Positions 15,540 through 23,770 of a stretch of 64,000 bases of DNA are shown here, piece after piece. Each line of letters starts with the position of its first letter. Within the stretch, counting starts at the first letter, position 1. The stretch comes from Nocardioides immobilis. GTDB taxonomy: Bacteria; Actinomycetota; Actinomycetes; Propionibacteriales; Nocardioidaceae. A program made the position numbers and the translations under genes. The DNA lies in the NCBI RefSeq assembly GCF_003515065.1, contig NZ_QXGH01000009.1:310001-374000 (forward strand). Reading direction: 5' to 3'. The notes under the pieces were generated by a model, which was not told the origin of the DNA, searched no databases, and worked only from the letters and a program-made list of their open reading frames with translations.

Positions 15540-17174
15540 GTGACTGCCGAACCCACCAGCATTCCGAGTTCAGGGCTAGAGCTGCCCGACATCCACACGA
15601 CGGCGGGCAAGCTCGCCGACCTCGAGCGCCGGCTCGACGAGGCGGTGCACGCCGCCGGGGAGAAGGCGATCGAGAAGCAGCACGCGAAGGGTCGTCAGAC
15701 CGCGCGTGAGCGGATCGAGATGCTGTTCGACGAGGGCTCGTTCGTCGAGCTCGACGAGCTGGCCCGCCACCGCTCGGTCGCGTTCGGGCTGGAGAAGAAC
15801 CGTCCGTACGGCGACGGCGTGATCACCGGATACGGCACCATCGACGGCCGCCAGGTGTGCGTGTTCAGCCAGGACTTCACCATCTTCGGCGGCTCGCTGG
15901 GCGAGGTCTACGGCGAGAAGATCACCAAGGTCATGGACCTGGCCATCAAGACCGGCTGCCCGATCATCGGCATCAACGAGGGCGCCGGCGCGCGGATCCA
16001 GGAGGGCGTCGTCTCCCTGGGCCTGTACGGCGAGATCTTCCGCCGCAACGTCCACGCCTCCGGCGTGATCCCGCAGATCAGCCTGATCATGGGCAACTGC
16101 GCGGGCGGCCACGTCTACTCCCCCGCGGTCACCGACTTCACGGTCATGGTCGACCAGACCTCGGCGATGTTCATCACCGGACCCGACGTCATCAAGACGG
16201 TCACCGGCGAGGACGTCTCGATGGAGGACCTCGGCGGTGCGCGCACGCACAACACCAAGTCGGGCAACGCCCACTACATGGGCACCGACGAGGAGGACGC
16301 GCTCGAGTACGTCAAGGCGCTGATCGGCTACCTCCCCCAGAACAACATGGAGGAGGCGCCGGCGTACGACCCCGATTACTCAGCCGCGGACGCCGTTGAA
16401 ATCTCCGAGGAGGACCTGGCGCTCGACACGCTGATCCCGGACAGCCCGAACCAGCCCTACGACATGCACGACGTCATCACGACCGTGCTCGACGACGACG
16501 AGTTCCTCGAGGTGCAGCCGCTGTTCGCGCCGAACATCATCGTCGGCTTCGGCCGGGTCGAGGGCCGCTCGGTGGGCATCGTGGCCAACCAGCCGATGCA
16601 GTTCGCCGGCACCCTCGACATCGACGCCTCGGAGAAGGCCGCGCGGTTCGTGCGCACCTGCGACGCGTTCAACGTCCCGGTGATCACCTTCGTCGACGTG
16701 CCCGGGTTCCTGCCGGGCACCGACCAGGAGTGGAACGGCATCATCCGCCGTGGCGCGAAGCTGATCTACGCCTACGCCGAGGCCACCGTCCCGCTGGTCA
16801 CGATCATCACCCGCAAGGCCTACGGCGGCGCGTACGACGTGATGGGCTCCAAGCACCTCGGCGCCGACCTCAACCTGTCCTGGCCGACCGGCCAGATCGC
16901 GGTCATGGGCTCCCAGGGCGCGGCCAACATCATCCACCGTCGCACGCTGGCCGCCGTCGAGGCCGAGGGCGGCGACGTGGAGGCGCGTCGGGCCGAGCTG
17001 ATCGACGAGTACGAGACCCACCTGGCGAACCCCTACATCGCCGCCGAGCGTGGGTACGTCGACGCCGTGATCATGCCGCACGAGACCCGGGTCGAGATCG
17101 TCCGCGCCCTGCGGCTGCTGAAGACCAAGCGCGAGACGCTGCCGCCGAAGAAGCACGGGAACATCCCGCTGTGA
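15540..17174 (+). CDS. pccB: Acyl-CoA (propionyl-CoA) carboxylase beta subunit
   Basis: The 544-residue carboxyltransferase subunit moves CO2 from carboxybiotin to propionyl- or acetyl-CoA. The N-terminal half carries [20 protein letters not shown] and the oxyanion segment [15 protein letters not shown], then [17 protein letters not shown]. The C-terminal half has [38 protein letters not shown] and [20 protein letters not shown], where the second oxyanion site binds biotin. The residue just before VMGSK is Asp, the position that in actinobacterial beta subunits separates propionyl-preferring enzymes from others, so propionyl-CoA is likely (family knowledge). GTG start with strong SD. Its TGA overlaps the start of accE as GTGA. 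Confidence 0.93.
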   Translation: MTAEPTSIPSSGLELPDIHTTAGKLADLERRLDEAVHAAGEKAIEKQHAKGRQTARERIEMLFDEGSFVELDELARHRSVAFGLEKNRPYGDGVITGYGTIDGRQVCVFSQDFTIFGGSLGEVYGEKITKVMDLAIKTGCPIIGINEGAGARIQEGVVSLGLYGEIFRRNVHASGVIPQISLIMGNCAGGHVYSPAVTDFTVMVDQTSAMFITGPDVIKTVTGEDVSMEDLGGARTHNTKSGNAHYMGTDEEDALEYVKALIGYLPQNNMEEAPAYDPDYSAADAVEISEEDLALDTLIPDSPNQPYDMHDVITTVLDDDEFLEVQPLFAPNIIVGFGRVEGRSVGIVANQPMQFAGTLDIDASEKAARFVRTCDAFNVPVITFVDVPGFLPGTDQEWNGIIRRGAKLIYAYAEATVPLVTIITRKAYGGAYDVMGSKHLGADLNLSWPTGQIAVMGSQGAANIIHRRTLAAVEAEGGDVEARRAELIDEYETHLANPYIAAERGYVDAVIMPHETRVEIVRALRLLKTKRETLPPKKHGNIPL

Positions 17175-17425
17175 GTGACGAGACGCCCGCCGACTCGGTG
17201 GTCGAGCCCGTCGAGAGCCCGGCCCCGCCGATGCTGCGCGTGATCACCCCGGACGCGACGCCCGAGCAGGTCGCCGCCGTGGTCGCCGTGTTCGCCGCGA
17301 TGGGCGGCGGCGCCCCGGCGCCGGAGAAGCCCCGCTCGGAGTGGGCCTCCCCCGCGCGGCGGATGCGTGGGACCCACGTGCACTACCGCGGCGCCTGGCA
17401 GGCCAGCGCCCGCGGCGGCCGCTGA
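17171..17425 (+). CDS. Acyl-CoA carboxylase epsilon subunit
   Basis: An 84-residue protein of the actinobacterial acyl-CoA carboxylase epsilon family (AccE/PccE). The first ~25 residues are acidic and Pro-rich; [20 protein letters not shown] forms the first helix, and the C-terminal [12 protein letters not shown] segment is the family mark. It binds the beta subunit and strengthens the alpha-beta complex. GTG start overlapping the pccB stop by four bases, so strictly coupled. Its size is at the usual range for the family (60-90). Confidence 0.85.
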   Translation: MSDETPADSVVEPVESPAPPMLRVITPDATPEQVAAVVAVFAAMGGGAPAPEKPRSEWASPARRMRGTHVHYRGAWQASARGGR

Positions 17426-17587
17426 GCAGTGCTGTAACTCAGTGTTCGTGGCGCTCCCTCGGCACCACGTCCGCAACCACGGTGCTATGACGGGTCACAG
17501 CACCCAGGTAGTGGCGGCAACACCGAGATAGCCGGCCGGACATTTCTGCGGCCCGCCCGAGTCGACGCATCTCGGACGCCAGACGAG

Positions 17588-17623
17588 GCCGAGTCGGCGC
17601 ATCCTCAGATGCGCCGACTCGGC
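17588..17623. terminator. Perfect 15-bp hairpin between convergent genes
   Basis: GCCGAGTCGGCGCAT (17588-17602), a 6-nt loop CCTCAG and the exact complement (17609-17623). It lies in the 213-nt gap between accE and the epoxide hydrolase gene, which converge. It is flanked by short CAGACGAG direct repeats. The rest of the gap shows no gene. Confidence 0.7.
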
Positions 17624-17638
17624 GATTCTCAGACGAGA

Positions 17639-18754
17639 TCAGGCGAAGAACACCCTCAGGTCGGACACGACGTCCTGGGGAACCTCCATCGCGGCGAAGT
17701 GGCCGCCGCGCGGGAACTCCGACCAGTGGTCGATGTTGGCGTTGTCGCGCTCGGCGAGGGACCGGATCGTCTGGAAGTCGTCCTTGAAGACCGCCACCCC
17801 GAGCCGCCCCTGGCTCACGACCGGCTCGGCGCCGGAGTGCTGCTCCTCGTAGTGGTACCGGGCGGCGGAGCCGTAGGTGTTGGTCAGCCAGTAGAGCGTT
17901 GCCTGCGCCAGCACCTGCTCGGGCCGCACCAGGCTGGTGCCGTTGCCGAAGCTCTCGAACAGCTCGCTGTAGGCCAGCACCCCGACCGGCGAGTCGGCGA
18001 GGCCGGCCGCGACGGTCTGCGGGCGGGTGCCGTTCATCTGGTTGTAGCCACCGACCGACTGGAACCACTGCATGTGCTCGAGCGCGGCGTACTCCTTCGG
18101 CCCGAACCCCTCGAACTCGCTCGGGTCGCCCGACGGGAACGAGAAGAGGTGCAGCACGTGGGCGCCGAGGAAGCCCTCCGGGTTGAGGACCGCCAGCTCA
18201 CGGCCGACCAGGGCGCCGCCGTCACTGCCGTGGATGCCGTACGACGAGTAGCCGAGCCGGCGCATGAGCACGTCGTACGCCGCGGCGACCCGCGCCATCG
18301 TCCAGCCGGTGTCGGCGACCGGCGTGGACCAGCCGAAGCCGGGCATCGACGGGACGACGACATGGAACGCGTCGGCGGCGCTGCCGCCGTGGGCCTCCGG
18401 GTTCACCAGCGGGTCGATCATCTCGAGGAAGTCGAGCAGCGAGCCCGGGTAGGTGTGGGCCAGCAGCAGCGGGGTGGCGTCCTCGACCTGCGAGCGGACG
18501 TGGAGGAAGTGGATCCGCTGGCCGTCGACCTCGGTGATGAAGCCGGGGTGCTCGTTGACCCGGGCCTCGACGGCGCGCCAGTCGAAGCTCTTCCACTGCT
18601 CGACCATCTCGCGCAGGTAGGACTCCGGCGTGCCGTAGTCCCACGAGTCGCCGGGGACCGCCGGCGCGAAGCGGGTGCGCTCCAGCCGCTCGCGCAGGTC
18701 GTCGAGGTCGGCCTGCGGGACGTCGATGGTGAAGGGGGTGATCTGCTCGGTCAT
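17639..18754 (-). CDS. Epoxide hydrolase family protein
   Basis: A 371-residue alpha/beta-hydrolase with the ~100-residue N-terminal meander (EHN) domain of juvenile-hormone/microsomal type epoxide hydrolases: PFTIDVPQADLDDLRERLER, then SWDYGTPESYLREMVEQW. The core has the oxyanion HTYPGSLLDF, MPGFGWSTP, the nucleophile elbow HGSDGGALVGREL with Asp as nucleophile, a lid with Tyr residues, and the C-terminal His in EFPRGGHFAAMEVPQDVV. It opens epoxides with water to diols. ATG start with GAGAGG 7 nt upstream. Divergent from a WYL-domain regulator, which probably controls it. Confidence 0.88.
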   Translation of the reverse strand: MTEQITPFTIDVPQADLDDLRERLERTRFAPAVPGDSWDYGTPESYLREMVEQWKSFDWRAVEARVNEHPGFITEVDGQRIHFLHVRSQVEDATPLLLAHTYPGSLLDFLEMIDPLVNPEAHGGSAADAFHVVVPSMPGFGWSTPVADTGWTMARVAAAYDVLMRRLGYSSYGIHGSDGGALVGRELAVLNPEGFLGAHVLHLFSFPSGDPSEFEGFGPKEYAALEHMQWFQSVGGYNQMNGTRPQTVAAGLADSPVGVLAYSELFESFGNGTSLVRPEQVLAQATLYWLTNTYGSAARYHYEEQHSGAEPVVSQGRLGVAVFKDDFQTIRSLAERDNANIDHWSEFPRGGHFAAMEVPQDVVSDLRVFFA

Positions 18755-18839
18755 CGTTCTGCCTCTCGGTGTGGTTCCTGCTGATGAGGACGACGTTATG
18801 AGCCATTGCGGAAGGGTTCGTTCCTGATAAAACAGCCCT
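18755..18839. promoter_or_regulatory. Divergent control region, epoxide hydrolase / WYL regulator
   Basis: These 85 nt hold both promoters. The plus strand is AT-richer at 18820-18835 (GATAAAAC) near the regulator GTG. No perfect palindrome is seen, so the operator cannot be named. Confidence 0.4.
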
Positions 18840-19799
18840 GTGAAGAAAACTTCCGGACGGCTGCTGGAGCTGCTGGGCCTGATGCAGGCACGGGTCGACT
18901 GGACCGGTCCCGAGCTCGCCGGACGGCTCGGCGTCACCGACCGCACGGTGCGCAACGACATCGCCCGGCTCCGCGAGCTCGGCTACCCGGTCGACGCGAC
19001 CCGGGGCCGTACCGGCCATTACCGGCTCGGCGTCGGTGCCAAGCTCCCACCGCTGCTGCTCGACGACGAGGAGGCCGTCGCCGTCGCGGTCGGCCTGCGC
19101 ACCGTCACCGGGGTCGCGGGCTTCGAGGAGAGCGGCGGCCGGGCGCTGGCCAAGCTCGAGCACGTGCTCCCCGACCGGTTGCGCCGCCAGCTCGCCGCCC
19201 TCCGGGACGCCACCAGCGCCGGCCCCGTCAACACCGACTCCAACGTCGAGGACCCCGAGGTCGATCCGGCGGTGCTCACCGAGATCGCCGCGGCGATCCG
19301 CGACCACCGCGGACTCCGGGCCTTCTACCGGGACGAGGAGCGGGTCGAGATCGAGCCCTACCGGCTGGTGGCGTGGCAGCGGCGGTGGTACGTCGTCGGC
19401 CGCGATCCGGCGACCGCCACCTGGGCGCCGTACCGGGTCGACTGGCTCACCCTCCGCACGCCCGGCGGCCGGGGGTTCCGGCCGACGGACTTCCCCGGGG
19501 ACCTGACCGAGTTCGTCGTCCGCGAGGTCGCGCGCACCGGCTGGGCGGTGCACGCGCGGCTCGTCATCGACGCGCCGGCCGAGGAGGTGATCGCGCGGAT
19601 CAACCCCGCTGTCGGCACCGTCGAGGCACTCCCCGAGGGCCGCAGCGTCCTGGTGACCGGCGGCGACAGCCTCGAGGTGGTGGCCGTCTGGATCGGCATG
19701 CTCGGCATCGACTTCACCGTCGAGTCACCGTCGGCGCTGGTCGACCACCTGCGGGTGCTGGCCGACCGCTACGCCGGCGCGGTCGCCGGCTCGGCGTAG
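18840..19799 (+). CDS. HTH- and WYL-domain transcriptional regulator
   Basis: A 319-residue regulator. Residues 1-60 form a DeoR-type winged helix (ELAGRLGVTDRTVRNDIARL), the middle ~170 residues the WYL ligand domain (HRGLRAFYRDEERVEIEPYR, LVAWQRRWYVVGRD, APYRVDWL), and the tail the WCX domain (HARLVIDAPAEEVIARINPA). WYL regulators sense small nucleotides or metabolites, often acting as repressors of a divergent gene. GTG start at 18840. Divergent from the epoxide hydrolase, the best candidate target. Confidence 0.9.
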   Translation: MKKTSGRLLELLGLMQARVDWTGPELAGRLGVTDRTVRNDIARLRELGYPVDATRGRTGHYRLGVGAKLPPLLLDDEEAVAVAVGLRTVTGVAGFEESGGRALAKLEHVLPDRLRRQLAALRDATSAGPVNTDSNVEDPEVDPAVLTEIAAAIRDHRGLRAFYRDEERVEIEPYRLVAWQRRWYVVGRDPATATWAPYRVDWLTLRTPGGRGFRPTDFPGDLTEFVVREVARTGWAVHARLVIDAPAEEVIARINPAVGTVEALPEGRSVLVTGGDSLEVVAVWIGMLGIDFTVESPSALVDHLRVLADRYAGAVAGSA

Positions 19800-19857
19800 C
19801 TCCAGGTTCCGCCCACGGTCGGATGCCGTGGACGCATCCGACGGCCACGATGGGGTC

Positions 19858-20211
19858 ATGAACCGACTCATCGCCATCGGAGCGGCCGGGTACGCCGGCC
19901 TCGGTCTCGTCTCGTTCCTCAAGCCCGGAGTCGTGCCCGCGGTGATCGGCAGCACCGCACCGAACGCCGACTCCCGCACCGAGATCCGCGCCGTGTACGG
20001 CGGCCTCCCGCTCGCGTTCGCCGCGAGCCTGGTCGCGTCCCCCGCCTCCGGGACCGCCATCGGGCTGGCCACCGCCGGCATGGCGGCCGGGCGCGCGGCG
20101 TCGTCGGTCTTCGAAGGCGCACCGAGCCCGAAGATGGCCGGCTTCATCGCGCTCGAAGCCGCCACCGCGGCGGCGCTGCTGCTCGGCGCCCGCCGGCACC
20201 GCGCCGCCTGA
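19858..20211 (+). CDS. DUF4345-like membrane protein
   Basis: A 117-residue protein with three or four hydrophobic segments. IAIGAAGYAGLGLVSFLKPG followed by the hallmark TEIRAVYGGLPLAFAASLVA matches the DUF4345 group of small integral membrane proteins of unknown function. The ATG at 19858 is preferred to one 10 codons upstream because the similarity begins there. The gene stands between the WYL regulator and the vapBC locus, with its stop in a hairpin shared with vapC. Confidence 0.7.
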   Translation: MNRLIAIGAAGYAGLGLVSFLKPGVVPAVIGSTAPNADSRTEIRAVYGGLPLAFAASLVASPASGTAIGLATAGMAAGRAASSVFEGAPSPKMAGFIALEAATAAALLLGARRHRAA

Positions 20212-20226
20212 GTCGGCTTCAGGCGG
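20204..20226. terminator. Bidirectional hairpin built on two opposing stop codons
   Basis: CCGCCTGA (20204-20211) pairs perfectly with TCAGGCGG (20219-20226) around a 7-nt loop. Each arm ends in the TGA of one of the two convergent genes (DUF4345 protein and vapC). Confidence 0.6.
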
Positions 20227-20644
20227 ACAGTTCGAGGACGCGCACTCCGTCGAACCTGCGGTAGTCGCGATCAAACGTCACCACCTGCGCCCCGAGCGAA
20301 GTGGCACAGGCCGCGATGTAAGCGTCACTGACCAGGTTGCCGATTGCTCCGACGTCACGGCACAGGCGCTCGAAGTGACCCATGGTGTCGAACGCGTCGA
20401 GGTAGCGGGCATACGTCGGCTGGTCCATGACGGACCGGACGAAGGCCCAGACCTGTTCGTGCGTCGCCGGCGATTCCCACGCACGCGGGTTGGTCGCCGT
20501 CCTCACGAAGCCGCTCCAGACAACGTCCGGGACGGTGAGGGAATCGCCGAGCCCGGCATCCTCCCACCATTCGACCGCCCGATCATGGTGTGCATGGTCT
20601 GGCCGAAAGATGGCGATCAGGACATTGACGTCAGGGATATTCAC
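20219..20644 (-). CDS. vapC: PIN-domain toxin, VapC type
   Basis: A 141-residue PIN-domain ribonuclease. The first acidic residue is D5 in IPDVNVLIAIFRPDH, further acids are in the centre, and LVSDAYIAACATSLGAQVVT plus FDRDYRRFDGVRVLEL give the last metal-site Asp residues. Such toxins cut tRNA or rRNA when freed from the antitoxin. The GTG start lies inside the antitoxin gene (14-nt overlap), so translation is coupled and toxin should stay below antitoxin. Its stop is in a hairpin shared with the DUF4345 gene. Confidence 0.88.
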   Translation of the reverse strand: MNIPDVNVLIAIFRPDHAHHDRAVEWWEDAGLGDSLTVPDVVWSGFVRTATNPRAWESPATHEQVWAFVRSVMDQPTYARYLDAFDTMGHFERLCRDVGAIGNLVSDAYIAACATSLGAQVVTFDRDYRRFDGVRVLELSA

Positions 20645-20912
20645 CGCGCGCCATCCTCCTCGCGAGATCGTCCTCTTCGTCGTACATCACGTCGTACAAG
20701 CCCGCGTTGGTCCGCAGGTCGATCCCAGGCTTCACCCCGAGCGGCCCGTCGTAGATCGCCAAGGGAACACCGGGCGCGGGATCCGGTGCCGCAGACGCCA
20801 GGTAGCGCTGCAGCGCCTCCTCGATGAGGTCGCCGAGCGTCTTGCCCTCGCGCTTGGCGCGCTGCTTGATGGTCTCGAGGAGACCGTCGTGGATGTTGAC
20901 CGTCGTGCGCAT
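20631..20912 (-). CDS. vapB: Ribbon-helix-helix antitoxin, VapB type
   Basis: A 93-residue antitoxin. The N-terminal MRTTVNIHDGLLETIKQRAK then TLGDLIEEALQRYL is a ribbon-helix-helix DNA-binding domain. The C-terminal half, Pro/Gly/Asp-rich and ending DEEDDLARRMARGE, would wrap the toxin. The gene begins directly at a promoter: TAGAAT lies 6 nt before ATG inside a GTGATG-N7-CATCAC palindrome, so the message is probably leaderless and self-repressed by VapB or VapBC (inference from toxin-antitoxin biology). Confidence 0.85.
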   Translation of the reverse strand: MRTTVNIHDGLLETIKQRAKREGKTLGDLIEEALQRYLASAAPDPAPGVPLAIYDGPLGVKPGIDLRTNAGLYDVMYDEEDDLARRMARGEYP

Positions 20913-20931
20913 GTGATGATTCTAGCATCAC
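20913..20931. promoter_or_regulatory. vapBC promoter-operator
   Basis: GTGATG (20913-20918), 7-nt spacer, CATCAC (20926-20931): a perfect palindrome touching the vapB ATG. On the minus strand the spacer supplies the -10 box TAGAAT, so the operator covers the promoter completely. Confidence 0.65.
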
Positions 20932-20987
20932 CAACGACGCATCACCTGCATCACCCATCCCGGGTGCGGGCCGTCGGTGCCGGGATC

Positions 20988-20993
20988 TAGGGT
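20988..20993 (+). promoter_or_regulatory. Leaderless-type -10 box of the DUF885 gene
   Basis: TAGGGT ends 6 nt before the ATG at 21000; no Shine-Dalgarno is present. Confidence 0.5.
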
Positions 20994-20999
20994 CGCGCC

Positions 21000-22670
21000 A
21001 TGACCCGACCTGTCGACGCTCGGACCGATCAGTACGTCGAGGATGTCGTCGCCCTCGACCCGCTCACCGCGACCTTCGCGGGCATCGCCGGCCATGACGA
21101 CCGGCTGCCCGACCTGTCGCCCGCCGGCTTCGACGCGCGGGAGGAGCTGAACCGCCGTTCGCTGGCCGACGTGGCTGCGATCCAACCCAGCGACGAGCGC
21201 GAGCGGGTCGCCCAGGAGGCGTTCCTCGAGCGGGTCGGGCTGGAGGTGGAGAAGGCGGACGCCGGCTTCGAGCGCTCGGCGTTCTCGGTGATCAGCAGCG
21301 GCATCCACGCGGTGCGCGAGGTGTTCGACCTGATGCCGACCGCCACCACGGAAGACTGGCAGACCATCGGCGACCGGCTGGCCGCGATCCCGGACGCCGT
21401 CGCCGGCTACCGCGAGACGCTCGAGGCCGAGGCCGCCGCGGGCCGGGTGTCCGCGCGCCGGCAGTACGTCGAGGTGGCGAGCCAGATCCGCGGCTGGACC
21501 GGCCAGGAGGGCGCGTCCGGCGACTACTTCGGCAACCTCGTCGCCGAGGCCCCCGACGGGCTGCGGGACCGGCTGACGTCGGTCGCGGCGGCGGCCACGG
21601 CGTCGTACGCCGACTTCGGGCGGTTCGCCGAGACGGAGCTGGCGCCGCAGGGGCGCGAGGTCGACGGGGTCGGCCGTGAGCAGTACGCGCTCGAGTCCCG
21701 CTACTTCCTCGGCGCCGATGTCGACCTCGAGGAGACCTACGCCTGGGGCTGGGAGGAGCTCAAGCGGATCGAGGACGACATGGCCACGACCGCGCAGCGG
21801 ATCGTGGCCGGCGGATCCGTCGACGACGCGGTCAAGGCCCTCGACGCCGACCCGGCGCGCGACTGCGGTAGCCGCGAGGCGTTCGAGGCGTGGATGCAGG
21901 AGCGGGCCGACGGCATCCTGGCCAGCTTCGACGGCGTCCACTTCGACATCGCCGAGCCGATCCGCACGATCGCGTGCAAGGTGGCGCCGATCAACGACGG
22001 CGGGGCTTGGTACACGCCGCCGTCCGAGGACTTCTCCCGACCCGGCACGATGTGGTTCTCGTTCACCGACGACCACGAGATCTACTCGAAGTGGCGCGAG
22101 ACCACCACGGTCTTCCACGAGGGCGTGCCGGGCCACCACCTCCAGTGCGCCCAGGTCGTGCACCGCGCCGACCTGCTCAACCGCTGGCAGCGGCTGCTGT
22201 GCTGGATCAGCGGCCACGGCGAGGGCTGGGCTCTCTACTCCGAGCGGCTGATGGACGAGCTCGGCTACTTCGAGGATCCGGGCGACCGGCTCGGCTTCCT
22301 CGACATGCAGGGCTTCCGGGCGGCACGGGTGATCGTCGACATCGGCGTCCACCTCGGCCTGACCATCCCCGCGGACAACCCGTACGGCTGGCGGCCGGGC
22401 GAGGTCTGGGACGGCGAGAAGGTCTTCGAGTTCATGCGTGCCCACTCGCGGATGGAGGACGGGCAGCTCGGCTTCGAGGTCAACCGCTACCTCGGCTGGC
22501 CAGGCCAGGCGCCGTCGTACAAGGTCGGCGAGCGGATCTGGCTGCAGGCGCGCGACGAGGTCAAGATGCGGAAGGGCGACGCGTTCGACCTCAAGGAGTT
22601 CCACACCGCGGCCCTCAACCTCGGCTCGATCGGCCTCGACCCGCTGAAGGCGGCCCTCGGCCGGCTGTGA
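21000..22670 (+). CDS. DUF885-family metallopeptidase-like protein
   Basis: A 556-residue soluble protein of the DUF885 family. The central zinc motif is HEGVPGHHLQ (H373, E374), the HExxxHH form found in DUF885, and a downstream ISGHGEGWALYSERLMDEL supplies the further Glu ligand. AYAWGWEELKRIEDDMA and FEVNRYLGWPGQAPSYKVGE are other family blocks. No signal peptide is seen, so it probably acts in the cytosol on peptides. A specific substrate is unknown. ATG start with a TAGGGT box 6 nt upstream. Confidence 0.88.
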   Translation: MTRPVDARTDQYVEDVVALDPLTATFAGIAGHDDRLPDLSPAGFDAREELNRRSLADVAAIQPSDERERVAQEAFLERVGLEVEKADAGFERSAFSVISSGIHAVREVFDLMPTATTEDWQTIGDRLAAIPDAVAGYRETLEAEAAAGRVSARRQYVEVASQIRGWTGQEGASGDYFGNLVAEAPDGLRDRLTSVAAAATASYADFGRFAETELAPQGREVDGVGREQYALESRYFLGADVDLEETYAWGWEELKRIEDDMATTAQRIVAGGSVDDAVKALDADPARDCGSREAFEAWMQERADGILASFDGVHFDIAEPIRTIACKVAPINDGGAWYTPPSEDFSRPGTMWFSFTDDHEIYSKWRETTTVFHEGVPGHHLQCAQVVHRADLLNRWQRLLCWISGHGEGWALYSERLMDELGYFEDPGDRLGFLDMQGFRAARVIVDIGVHLGLTIPADNPYGWRPGEVWDGEKVFEFMRAHSRMEDGQLGFEVNRYLGWPGQAPSYKVGERIWLQARDEVKMRKGDAFDLKEFHTAALNLGSIGLDPLKAALGRL

Positions 22671-22677
22671 GCTGGTC

Positions 22678-23760
22678 GTGATCACGCTCGATCGCGAGCA
22701 GGCGCGCCGGATCGCGGTCCGCGCGCAGCTGCTCGACGCCTACCGGCCGGCGTCGCTGGTGGCGACGGTCGACCACCTCACCCTGCTCCAGATCGACCCG
22801 ACGGCGGCCATCGCGCCGAACGTCGACCTCGTCTCCTGGTCGCGACTCGGCGACGCCTACGACCACTCCGACCTGCGGTTCGCGATCGAGGAGGAGCGTT
22901 CGCTCGTCGAGCACTCCTCCTACGTGCGACCGATGGACGACATCGGGCTGGTGCTGGCCACCGCCGAGGACCGGATGCACTCCAGCTTGTTCGACTGGCT
23001 CGACGCCAACGCCGGCTTCCGCGCCGACGTCGTCGGGCTGCTCGCGGCCGAGGGACCGCTCACCGCTGCCGAGATCCCCGACACGTCGCAGGTGCCGTGG
23101 CAGTCCTCGGGGTGGACCAACGACAAGAACGTCGACCGGATGCTCGAGCTGCTCTGCCGCACGGGCGACGTGGCGATCAGCGGCCGGCGCGGGAAGTTCC
23201 GCACCTGGGACGTCCCCGAGCGGGTCTACCCGGCGGACCTGGAGGTCCCGGCGTACGACGAGGCCCGGGCCATGCTCGACGCGCGACGGCTCACCTCGCT
23301 CGGGATCGCCCGGCCGACCTCGAAGGTCCAGGGCGAGGAGATCGGCGCCGCCGGGCTGGGTGAGAGCTGTGTGGTCGACAGGATCGCCGGCGAGTGGCGG
23401 GTCGACGCCGACGCGCTGGCCGCGATGGACGAGCCGTTCGAGCCGCGGACCGCGCTGCTGTCGCCGTACGACCGGCTCGTCTACGACCGCGAGCGGGCAC
23501 TCGACCTCTTCGACTTCGAGTACGTCCTGGAGATGTACAAGCCGGCAGCGAAGCGGCGGTGGGGCTACTTCGCGCTGCCGATCCTCCACGGCGACCGCCT
23601 CGTCGGGAAGCTCGACGCCAAGGTCGACCGCAAGGCCCACGTGCTGCGGGTGTTCGCCGTGCACGAGGACTTCCCCTGGGAGCCCGCGATCGGTGACGCG
23701 GTCGACGCCGAGATCGACCAGCTCGCGACCTGGCTCGGGGTCGAGGTCGTCCGCGGCTGA
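22678..23760 (+). CDS. AlkZ-like winged-helix DNA glycosylase (HTH_42 family)
   Basis: A 360-residue protein of the HTH_42/YcaQ family, DNA glycosylases that unhook interstrand crosslinks or remove alkylated bases. The N-terminal pair of helices is followed by LTLLQIDPTAAIAPNVDLV, where Q38-I39-D40 is the QxD-type catalytic motif of the AlkZ branch. The last third has TALLSPYDRLVYDRERALDL, FEYVLEMYKPAAKRRWGYFA and VGKLDAKVDRK, the beta-barrel block of the family. GTG start 7 nt after the DUF885 stop, so probably co-transcribed. Substrate lesions cannot be inferred from this alone. Confidence 0.85.
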   Translation: MITLDREQARRIAVRAQLLDAYRPASLVATVDHLTLLQIDPTAAIAPNVDLVSWSRLGDAYDHSDLRFAIEEERSLVEHSSYVRPMDDIGLVLATAEDRMHSSLFDWLDANAGFRADVVGLLAAEGPLTAAEIPDTSQVPWQSSGWTNDKNVDRMLELLCRTGDVAISGRRGKFRTWDVPERVYPADLEVPAYDEARAMLDARRLTSLGIARPTSKVQGEEIGAAGLGESCVVDRIAGEWRVDADALAAMDEPFEPRTALLSPYDRLVYDRERALDLFDFEYVLEMYKPAAKRRWGYFALPILHGDRLVGKLDAKVDRKAHVLRVFAVHEDFPWEPAIGDAVDAEIDQLATWLGVEVVRG

Positions 23761-23770
23761 GTCGTCCGGG

